NCBI GenBank assembly: GCA_039181495.1
Contig: JBCDCP010000005.1
Location: 1 to 45,083 of the forward strand
DNA: 45,083 nucleotides
Direction: 5' to 3'
Source of the DNA: JBCDCP01 sp039181495
GTDB lineage: Bacteria; Pseudomonadota; Alphaproteobacteria; Rhizobiales; Tepidamorphaceae
In this document: positions 7,970-15,057 of the stretch, one piece after another
Layout: each line of letters begins with the position of its first letter
Numbering within the stretch: position 1 is the stretch's first letter
Translations under genes and position numbers: made by a program
The notes under the pieces: generated by a model
Databases searched by the model: none
The model's input: only the letters and a program-made list of their open reading frames with translations
Told to the model about the DNA's origin: nothing

Positions 7970-9769
7970 ATGTCTGGTGATTCGCAGAACAAATCTCTGA
8001 GGTACACTTCGCCACTCGCCATGGTAATGGCCGCCTTATTTTTCGGCGGTTTGACTAGCGCAACGCTGACAGCGCATGCCCAGCAGGCATTCCCCGAAAG
8101 ACAGCCTCAGTTCGGTCAGGGTTCCTTGCAGGCCGATCCTGTGCCGGGTGCAGCACCGCAAAGAGGCTTTAGTCAACCTGCACAAGCCGCCGGTACGCCC
8201 CGCGAGGGAGCTAACCGACTAATCGTTGCTGCACGGAAGCGCTACAACGCTGCTCTCGGCGCGCCCCAACCCAGAGTTCGTCTTCTTGCCTTGGCCGAGG
8301 CACGACAGGCACTCTTGCAGATTATTGATCGCTACCCCGGCACCGACCACGCCGTAACTCTGATCAGCGGAGAACCCGTCGCCGGTATTTCCCTGCCCAT
8401 GATTGAGGAAGCCATCCGGGCGACGCAAACGCTTATCGCCAGCCAGCCCGACGGAATCGGACAAGATCAGCCAGAAGCCAGAGCTTCGACAGATGGTCCG
8501 CCTGAGACCACAGCATCAATCCCACGCAACTCGGCACCGGACATGTTCGATCCCGAACAGGCGGCACGGCTGGAATGGGAGAACAGAACCGGCGAGCCTT
8601 ATCCGGAAACACGACCCAACGTACAGCGCCCCGAAGGGATACGCACCAATTTCGACAACGCGAACGGACCGGTGCAGGATAGCTCAATCGGCTGCGATCG
8701 GCTTGCGGCCAGCCCCAATGACCCAACCCGTACGGCACCGGGAATCTGGCATGGCGCGATCGATGCCCAGCCGGCGATTGACGCCTGCGCCCAGGCGGCG
8801 GCGTTGTTCCCAGGTGAGCCGCGCTTTGCCTATCAGTATGGCCGGGCACTCTATAGTGCGAACCGCTTTGGTGAGGCCTTCACGTTGTTTCAACGTGCCG
8901 CGGCTTCAGGACACAAGACCGCCCGTGCGCAAGTTGCCATGATGACGCTTGCTGGCCTTGGAACCATGCGCAACGAAGCCGCCGCCGTCAGCGCGCTGCA
9001 GTCAGCTGCGGAAGACGACAATCCATTTGCAATCGCTGTCCTGGGTGAGCTGCAATTGGCAGGACGCGGTCTGCCGAAGGACAAGTTGCGCGGTCTTGCG
9101 CTGATGCGTCAGGCAGCCGAGGCCGGCAATCCGTTCGCCATGCAGCGCATGGGACAGATGCTGGCCTCCGGCACGCAGACCGAAAACAAGGACCGCGATG
9201 CGCTGTCATGGCTGCGCAAGGCCGCCGCCGAAAGCGGGCCTGAGGCGCTCTACCTGCTCGGCGTTTTCCACCGTGACGGCCGCGTGGTTGAGACCGATGC
9301 AACCAAGTCGTTCGACTTTTTCCGGCAAGCCGCGGAATTGGGCCATGCAGGCGCCGCCTACCAGGTTGGCGTTGCGGCCTATCAACGGGGTGGGGACGAG
9401 GCGCTTCGTGAGGGTCTGCGCTGGATGGAGCAAGCCGCCGAGGGCGGTGAAACCGCGAGTTTCTACACGCTCGCCTATGCCTACGGGTTTGGCCATGGAA
9501 CCGAGCGTGATGCGCGCAAGTCCGCAACCTTCATGTTTCGGTCGCTCGAGGCTGGCAGCGATACGGCGCTGGTCCAGATGACTGAAAACCCCGGTCAATG
9601 GCCTCGCGACATGCGGCGGATGCTGCAGATCAAACTGCAGGAAGCGCGGCTTTACCGATCATCGGTCGATGGCAATTTTGGCCCGGCCACGATCGAGGCG
9701 ATCGCCGAGCTGGCCAAACGTGCGGTTGCGACCAGTGCGGAGCCGTCTGAGCAGGCAACCGCACGCTAG
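7970..9769 (+). CDS. secreted Sel1-repeat protein with C-terminal peptidoglycan-binding motif
   Basis: This 599-aa exported protein has a signal peptide ending AHA at residue 37. Residues about 40-260 are low-complexity and Gln/Pro/Arg-rich. From about 265 to 530 come roughly six to seven Sel1-like (TPR-type) repeats such as ARAQVAMMTLAGLGTMRNEA and ALYLLGVFHRDGRVVETDAT. The end (SSVDGNFGPATIEAIAELAK, about 563-582) is a PG_binding_1-like motif. Sel1 proteins act as protein-protein scaffolds; the last motif suggests attachment to peptidoglycan. ExoR, the periplasmic inhibitor of ChvG, is also a secreted Sel1 protein, but it is much shorter (around 270 aa) and I know of no peptidoglycan-binding end in it. 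An internal ATG at 8021 is an alternative start; neither has a clear ribosome binding site. Confidence 0.82.
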   Translation: MSGDSQNKSLRYTSPLAMVMAALFFGGLTSATLTAHAQQAFPERQPQFGQGSLQADPVPGAAPQRGFSQPAQAAGTPREGANRLIVAARKRYNAALGAPQPRVRLLALAEARQALLQIIDRYPGTDHAVTLISGEPVAGISLPMIEEAIRATQTLIASQPDGIGQDQPEARASTDGPPETTASIPRNSAPDMFDPEQAARLEWENRTGEPYPETRPNVQRPEGIRTNFDNANGPVQDSSIGCDRLAASPNDPTRTAPGIWHGAIDAQPAIDACAQAAALFPGEPRFAYQYGRALYSANRFGEAFTLFQRAAASGHKTARAQVAMMTLAGLGTMRNEAAAVSALQSAAEDDNPFAIAVLGELQLAGRGLPKDKLRGLALMRQAAEAGNPFAMQRMGQMLASGTQTENKDRDALSWLRKAAAESGPEALYLLGVFHRDGRVVETDATKSFDFFRQAAELGHAGAAYQVGVAAYQRGGDEALREGLRWMEQAAEGGETASFYTLAYAYGFGHGTERDARKSATFMFRSLEAGSDTALVQMTENPGQWPRDMRRMLQIKLQEARLYRSSVDGNFGPATIEAIAELAKRAVATSAEPSEQATAR

Positions 9770-9788
9770 ACTGCGGATGCCGGACCGT

Positions 9789-11318
9789 TCAAACGCGAAC
9801 GACGACGCCCGCACGGCGTGGATCGCCAGCACCTGACAGTGCCCCACTGCCGGTGCGAGAGAGAGCATGCACACCGCCAAAGTAGAGACTGCGATCGTCC
9901 CATATGCGATTCTCGGGAAATTCTGACTGCAGCGCGGCACTGACGCCCTCGGGAACACCACCCTCGATATCCAGGAAACCCTTCTCTGCATGGAGCCGGG
10001 GTTCTTCGACAGCCTCATCGATAGGAAGGTTGTCCAGCACATGGCTCGCCATGACCTGAAAAACGGCCGTACGAATACGATTGGACCCACCGGACCCAAG
10101 TACAAGCGTCCCGCCATCGCGTTGGACATGTAGGCTTGGCGCCATCATGGAAGCCAGCCGTGCATCAGGTTGCCAGTGATGAAAACCACGTGGGTTTACG
10201 TCCTCTTCGCCGAGCATGTTGTTGGGCATGAAACCGCAGCCAGGGACCAACGAGCCATTTCCCTCGCCGTTGGACACGGTCGCCGCGACCGCATTGCCGG
10301 CGCGATCTATGATCGAGATATGGGTCGTCCCGCGGCTGCTGATTGCCGACCCTCCGCTATGATTATCACCGTTGCGCCATTGCGAATCGACTTTTGCGGC
10401 TATGCGGGCCGCGTCTTCAGGAGCCTGACGCCAGAAGCGGTCGCATTCGTCTATGGCTCCTGCGCGCCGAAGAAAACGGCCATCATCATTCGCCGTGCTT
10501 TGGCTGGCAAGCTGGTAGTGATCAAGCATCATTGCGGCAAGTGAGCCACCAAGCGACGGGGGAGGGTTGGTGAAGAACATCCCTTCCCCCAATGGCATGG
10601 CCAGCGGTGTTCGCCAGATTGGTTCGTATCCGGCGAGATCCTGTGCACGCACATGCCCCGCTGGCGCTTCGCTGATCGACAGCAATGCGGCGGCGATTTC
10701 GCCTTCTGTCGCAATCCTGACTCCGTCATTTGCAATCGCATCCAGCGCATCGGCCAGTTCCGGATTGCAAAAAAGAACACCCTCTTTGAGGGTCGCGCCA
10801 GAACCATCGCCGAACAATCGCTGGGCATCCGGGCTGGCGAGGAGAATGGGTGAGACGACGTCAGCCAGGAACGCCTGAAATCCGGTGACCACTACCCCAT
10901 CTTTCGCTGCCGTCACAGCCGGTTCTGCCAGTGTTTTGAATGGGACCCGCCCGAAGCGCTGATGCAGAGAGAACAGGCCGGGTAAGAACCCCGGTATGGC
11001 GACGGCACCCGCACCGATATGGAAGCCTTGCGTGGTTGTGCCGAAATCGGCGTGGACTTCTCGGAAATCGAGATGCTCGATAGCGCTCTTATGGCCCGGT
11101 GCTGCGACAAAGAAATCCAGCACCGCAGGCTGGCCATCGACTATCAGCGTCGCAAATCCGCCGCCGCCAGGGCTCGCCAGAACAGGTTCGCAGACACACG
11201 CCATCAACAAGGCCGCAATCGCGGCATCCACCGCAGTGCCACCATCACGCAAGATTGCCGCGCCGGCTTCTGCGGTCAGCGCATGGCCAGCGGCAACGCC
11301 TGCTTCGGCACTAGCCAT
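9789..11318 (-). CDS. gamma-glutamyltransferase-like Ntn hydrolase with altered substrate pocket
   Basis: GGT enzymes are autoprocessed Ntn hydrolases that cleave gamma-glutamyl or acyl amide bonds. The predicted cleavage site and nucleophile are clear: SSRGTTHISIID with catalytic Thr331, then GNAVAATVSNGEGNGS. The glycine loop GSGGSNRIRTAVFQV and NNMLGEEDVNP are also present. The conserved LDxRExAP segment, whose arginine (Arg114 in E. coli) holds the glutamyl carboxylate, reads LDFFVAAPG here (residues 68-75), so the arginine is absent. No signal peptide is visible, whereas many GGTs are periplasmic. At 509 aa it is shorter than the usual 550-590. It starts 30 bp downstream of pckA on the same strand. 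It is probably an acylase or amidase of different specificity rather than a true glutathione hydrolase. Confidence 0.85.
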   Translation of the reverse strand: MASAEAGVAAGHALTAEAGAAILRDGGTAVDAAIAALLMACVCEPVLASPGGGGFATLIVDGQPAVLDFFVAAPGHKSAIEHLDFREVHADFGTTTQGFHIGAGAVAIPGFLPGLFSLHQRFGRVPFKTLAEPAVTAAKDGVVVTGFQAFLADVVSPILLASPDAQRLFGDGSGATLKEGVLFCNPELADALDAIANDGVRIATEGEIAAALLSISEAPAGHVRAQDLAGYEPIWRTPLAMPLGEGMFFTNPPPSLGGSLAAMMLDHYQLASQSTANDDGRFLRRAGAIDECDRFWRQAPEDAARIAAKVDSQWRNGDNHSGGSAISSRGTTHISIIDRAGNAVAATVSNGEGNGSLVPGCGFMPNNMLGEEDVNPRGFHHWQPDARLASMMAPSLHVQRDGGTLVLGSGGSNRIRTAVFQVMASHVLDNLPIDEAVEEPRLHAEKGFLDIEGGVPEGVSAALQSEFPENRIWDDRSLYFGGVHALSRTGSGALSGAGDPRRAGVVVRV

Positions 11319-11348
11319 AGGGCGATTTCCGCCGTTGCCCGTTACCAG

Positions 11349-12977
11349 CTATTCGGCCGCGTGAGCCAGTCCGGGAGCAGCTTCAAGCACCGGTGCGTCT
11401 ACATGGGCGACAAAGTGGTTGAAGTTGTCGTTGAACATGCGGGCCAGTTCGGAAGCCTGACGGTCATAGGCGGCAGGCTCGGCCCACGTACTGCGCGGAT
11501 CAAGGATTGCGAGATCGACCCCCGCCTCCACTAGTCCCGGAACGTCGGTTGGGACCTCCAGGCCAAAAACCGGATCGGTACGCATTTCAACCTGATCCAG
11601 CGTGCCTGACAGTGCTGCTGTCAATAGGGCACGGGTGGCCTTGATCGGCATGCGAGAGCCCGTTCCGTAGCTGCCACCAGTCCAGCCGGTGTTGACCAGC
11701 CAGCATTGTGCACCGTGCTGCTCGATCAGCCCGCGCAGAAGATTGCCGTACTCGCTCGGGTGACGCGGCATGAACGGTGCACCGAAGCAGGTCGAGAATG
11801 TCGCCTGCGGTTCGGTGACACCCTTCTCGGTGCCGGCGACCTTGGCGGTGTAGCCAGACAGGAAATGATAGACTGCCTGATTGGCCGACATGCGAGCAAT
11901 CGGCGGCATGATGCCGAACGCGTCACAGGTCAGCATGACAATCGCCTTGGGGTGACCGGCCTGGCCGGTGACGCTTGAATTGGCGACCGCGTTGATCGGA
12001 TACGCCGCGCGGGTGTTCTCGGTCAGCGAACCATCGTCAAACTCGGGCTGGCGCGTCCGATCATTGATGACGACGTTTTCGAGGACCGTGCCGAATTGCT
12101 CGGTCGCGGCAAAAATCTGTGGTTCGGCATCGCGTGACAGCCGGATGGTCTTCGCGTAGCAGCCGCCTTCGAAATTGAAGATGCCATCGGCACTCCAGCC
12201 ATGCTCGTCATCGCCGATCAGGCTGCGCGACGGATCGGCAGATAGCGTTGTCTTGCCGGTGCCCGACAATCCGAAGAACACAGCGACATCGCCATTGTCG
12301 GCCACGTTGGCCGAGCAATGCATCGGCATGATCCCTTTCGGCGGCAAGGAGTAGTTGAGCGCGGAGAAGACGGATTTCTTCATTTCGCCCGCGTAAGAGG
12401 TGCCGCCGATCAGGACAATTCCGTTCTCGAAGTCACAGGCGATCACCGTATCGGTCCGACATCCATGACGTTCGGGGTCAGCGCGGAAGCTCGGCAAATC
12501 AACGATAGTGAGGTTTGGCACCAAGCTCTCAATCTCGTCGGCCCGTGGCCGGATCAGCAGGTGGCGAATGAACAGCGCGTGCCAGGCATATTCACAATAG
12601 ACACGGACGCCAATCGAATTTGCCGGATCCGCTCCACCCCGAAGATCCTGCGCAAAAAGATGTTTGCCACGGGCATGGGCGATCATGTCTGCTTTGAGGG
12701 TCGCAAACGTGTCCGGGTCCATCGGCTTGTTGTTGTCCCACCATATCGCATCCTCATTGGTGGGGGTGCGAACGACGAACTTATCCTGCGCCGAGCGCCC
12801 GGTATGCGCCCCGGTCTTCACCGCGATCGCGCCATCCGCAGTCAGGCTGCCTTCGCAGCGGCGGACGGCCCGCTCGATGAGCGTTGCGGCCGAATCGTTC
12901 CAATACAGACCGGCCAGTCCCTCAAAGCCGAACGCCTCGGCGCCATGGCCGGGGTTCCGTTTGCCCGTCTCGGTCAC
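11349..12977 (-). CDS. pckA: phosphoenolpyruvate carboxykinase (ATP)
   Basis: This enzyme converts oxaloacetate and ATP to phosphoenolpyruvate, CO2 and ADP, the first step of gluconeogenesis from C4 acids. The protein has 542 aa, normal for the ATP-dependent class. It shows the kinase-1a P-loop GLSGTGKTTLS, the metal site SLIGDDEHGW, the PEPCK-specific ALNYSLPPKGIMPMHCSANV and the adenine-binding NTGWTGGSYG. The start is GTG at 12977; a strong GGGAGG at 12984-12989 with 6-nt spacing supports it. About 270 bp without a convincing gene separate it from the next upstream gene and should hold its promoter. ChvI controls pckA in Sinorhizobium and Agrobacterium, and chvI lies 1.3 kb upstream on the opposite strand, as in those genera. 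Confidence 0.98.
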   Translation of the reverse strand: MTETGKRNPGHGAEAFGFEGLAGLYWNDSAATLIERAVRRCEGSLTADGAIAVKTGAHTGRSAQDKFVVRTPTNEDAIWWDNNKPMDPDTFATLKADMIAHARGKHLFAQDLRGGADPANSIGVRVYCEYAWHALFIRHLLIRPRADEIESLVPNLTIVDLPSFRADPERHGCRTDTVIACDFENGIVLIGGTSYAGEMKKSVFSALNYSLPPKGIMPMHCSANVADNGDVAVFFGLSGTGKTTLSADPSRSLIGDDEHGWSADGIFNFEGGCYAKTIRLSRDAEPQIFAATEQFGTVLENVVINDRTRQPEFDDGSLTENTRAAYPINAVANSSVTGQAGHPKAIVMLTCDAFGIMPPIARMSANQAVYHFLSGYTAKVAGTEKGVTEPQATFSTCFGAPFMPRHPSEYGNLLRGLIEQHGAQCWLVNTGWTGGSYGTGSRMPIKATRALLTAALSGTLDQVEMRTDPVFGLEVPTDVPGLVEAGVDLAILDPRSTWAEPAAYDRQASELARMFNDNFNHFVAHVDAPVLEAAPGLAHAAE

Positions 12978-13248
12978 TTCGATCCTCCCGGATGCGGTTG
13001 AGCCACTCTACCGGCGCACCGCATCTTCCGTCTGAATGACGCACAGCGTTTGGCTGTCCGTTGTCATGCAGTCTTCATATCCGACATTCGAGGCGCAGCA
13101 AGTCATCACCTGCCAAAAACACCTGCAACGCTCCGAAGGTCTAATCCTGTCATTGTGCTGCCGATTGCCGGTGCGGTCCCAAGCATTTTTCCCAAGAAGG
13201 TAAACCGCGCCGTGGCGATTGGTCCGATTTTGGCCACATCACGGCAAA

Positions 13249-14016
13249 TCAGCGCGAAGCGCGTGCTTCCTCCGCCATTGTTTTCAATGCCATACGAAGA
13301 ACGTTGGGTGAGGTGATGCGCTTGGGAAACGGCACCCACAGCGTTTCGGTGCCGCGCGCCAGTGCCAATCCCTCCGGATAGCAGGCCGCGCAGCGAAAAC
13401 CGTCACCAACAGCTTCTGCAAAATGCTGTGCATAAAGATCGATGGCATCGGCATGATCGTCATTCATGTGTTCAACGATCCCGGCTTCTGAGGCCATCAA
13501 TTCAACCGAGTCCTCGAGCGGATCAAGCAAGTCCTCACGGGTTAGGTCGACGATCCGCCCGAACCCCGCGACCAGGTGGCAGCTCTCGATCTCGAACCTG
13601 TAAAAGGCGAAATCTGCGAAGTCCGCATAGAGCGAGGCTTCGGGATGGTAGCGCAAGAACCGCTCGCGCTCGGCTGTCTCTTCAGTCTTGACCATTTTGC
13701 CGGTCAGACTGATACGCGCCCGGGTCATCGGGTCATTCGACGGATCGCTATCGGTACGGCGATCGAGCAACAGCGATGCACGGCGGTCGGCGGCGACATT
13801 TTGCGTGTGGACTGCAAGTGTGGAGATAAGCGTCAGAGGGGCGCCATGTTGATTGGCAGCGACCGCGACCATTGATGTATATGGCGCACCATCATCGGGC
13901 CGCAACGAGCCCAATGCGCCAACCCTCGATGCCCTCAGAACGGCGCGCGCTGCTGCCTTGGCATTGAATTCCGGGGCCTTATCGACGTCTTGATGATTGG
14001 CTGTGTCTGCATTCAT
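13249..14016 (-). CDS. HugZ-like pyridoxamine 5'-phosphate oxidase-related protein
   Basis: This 255-aa protein has two parts. Residues about 20-155 form a split-barrel FMN/heme-binding domain (VLRASRVGALGSLRP, then PYTSMVAVAANQHGAPLTL and DRRASLLLD). Residues about 165-250 are a DUF2470-like domain (VEHMNDDHADAIDLYAQHF). The combination is that of HugZ-type proteins, several of which bind or degrade heme, and of related flavin-binding proteins. ATG at 14016 is chosen; the frame extends 14 codons further upstream (to 14058), but those residues are not domain-like. The gene stands divergent from chvI. I cannot tell whether it acts on heme, since it has neither a heme-uptake neighbour nor an iron-regulatory site that I can see. 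Confidence 0.82.
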   Translation of the reverse strand: MNADTANHQDVDKAPEFNAKAAARAVLRASRVGALGSLRPDDGAPYTSMVAVAANQHGAPLTLISTLAVHTQNVAADRRASLLLDRRTDSDPSNDPMTRARISLTGKMVKTEETAERERFLRYHPEASLYADFADFAFYRFEIESCHLVAGFGRIVDLTREDLLDPLEDSVELMASEAGIVEHMNDDHADAIDLYAQHFAEAVGDGFRCAACYPEGLALARGTETLWVPFPKRITSPNVLRMALKTMAEEARASR

Positions 14017-14311
14017 GTCTGATGAAGAACGATTCCGGGTGGTCCTTCGTCCACACAACTATGCGATTGTGGGGCAGTTTTCCATGCTCTGGCGCAAGGT
14101 GGCGGGCGCGATTCGCGCTATATATGCAGTGCACATATGTCATAATTCTGCCCCATGACCAGCCGAAGCGGGGTCAAGCGTCGCGTATGACGGTGGATTG
14201 CATCGATCATGCGACGCTCCGGACCAGAAACCCATCTACTAGGTTCTAGTCTGGATTCTGACCACCGAAAGCCCCCGCTTTCTCCGCAATTGACAACCAA
14301 GGCGACCCCCA
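14017..14311. promoter_or_regulatory. divergent promoter region between the HugZ-like gene and chvI
   Basis: These 295 bp hold no convincing gene. They must include the promoters for the HugZ-like gene (minus) and the chvI operon (plus). Visible structure: a perfect 5-3-5 inverted repeat, ACTAG-GTT-CTAGT (14238-14250), about 62 bp before the chvI ATG, inside a wider CCAGA (14224-14228)/TCTGG (14250-14254) pairing; and an AT-rich stretch near 14118-14145. ChvI autoregulates in relatives, so one of these could be an operator. I could not identify -35/-10 elements confidently. Confidence 0.4.
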
Positions 14312-15007
14312 ATGCCGACCATTGCCCTTGTCGATGACGACCGGAACATTCTGACATCAGTGTCCATGGCCCTCGAGAACGAAGGGTATCGTGTGCAAAC
14401 CTACACCGATGGCGCGACCGCCTTGGACGGGCTTAATGCCAGCCCGCCGGATCTCGCGGTGTTCGATATCAAGATGCCGCGCATGGATGGTATGGAGCTT
14501 TTGCGCCGTTTGCGTCAGAGTTCGGAACTGCCCGTGATCTTTCTAACCTCCAAAGATGAGGAGATTGACGAGCTCTTCGGACTCAAGATGGGCGCCGATG
14601 ACTTCATTCGTAAGCCATTCTCGCAACGTCTTCTGGTCGAACGCGTCAAGGCGGTGCTGCGCCGCGCACAGCCGCGTGAAGGCCTACCCGTCAAACGTGA
14701 AGGCGGCCAGGTGCTTGAGCGTGGATTGCTGGTCATGGACCCCGAGCGACACACCTGCACCTGGGACAATAAACCAGTAACGCTGACGGTGACCGAGTTC
14801 CTCATCCTTGAGTCGCTTGCCCAACGGCCGGGTGTCGTCAAGAGCCGTAATGCGCTAATGGATGCGGCCTATGACGATCAGGTCTATGTGGACGACCGGA
14901 CGATCGACAGCCATATCAAGCGACTGCGTAAGAAATTCCGCGCTGTCGACGGCAAGTTCGACATGATCGAAACGCTTTATGGCGTTGGCTATCGATTCAA
15001 GGAATAA
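14312..15007 (+). CDS. chvI: two-component response regulator ChvI
   Basis: ChvI is the OmpR-type transcription factor of the ExoS/ChvG-ChvI system, which controls envelope, exopolysaccharide, acid-stress and host-association genes in Rhizobiales. The receiver domain (residues 1-120) has the acidic cluster DDD (8-10), phospho-acceptor Asp52 (FDIKMPRMDG), Thr79 and Lys101 (FIRKPFS). The winged-helix domain (about 135-230) has LTVTEFLILESLAQRPGVV and VDDRTIDSHIKRLRKKF, ending ETLYGVGYRFKE. At 231 aa it is slightly shorter than the usual 240. It is followed 50 bp later by chvG. The recognition-helix sequence is nearly that of rhizobial ChvI as I know it, so the identification is firm. Confidence 0.95.
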   Translation: MPTIALVDDDRNILTSVSMALENEGYRVQTYTDGATALDGLNASPPDLAVFDIKMPRMDGMELLRRLRQSSELPVIFLTSKDEEIDELFGLKMGADDFIRKPFSQRLLVERVKAVLRRAQPREGLPVKREGGQVLERGLLVMDPERHTCTWDNKPVTLTVTEFLILESLAQRPGVVKSRNALMDAAYDDQVYVDDRTIDSHIKRLRKKFRAVDGKFDMIETLYGVGYRFKE

Positions 15008-15018
15008 TCAGCCTTCGC

Positions 15019-15041
15019 GCCGCGCCTTATGCGGGCGCGGC
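15019..15041 (+). repeat. hairpin between chvI and chvG
   Basis: A perfect 8-bp GC-only stem, GCCGCGCC (15019-15026) and GGCGCGGC (15034-15041), has a 7-nt loop TTATGCG. It begins 11 bp after the chvI stop and ends 16 bp before the ATG chosen for chvG. No U-tract follows, so it is not a standard terminator. It may shield the 3' end of a processed chvI message or lower chvG translation. Confidence 0.5.
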
Positions 15042-15057
15042 ATGATTGGCGGGGACA

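Noticed and set aside
7970..9769. Calling the Sel1 protein ExoR
   Set aside because: The length is more than twice that of ExoR, it has a long low-complexity region and a peptidoglycan-binding end, and it is not directly next to chvG. Only the repeat class is shared.
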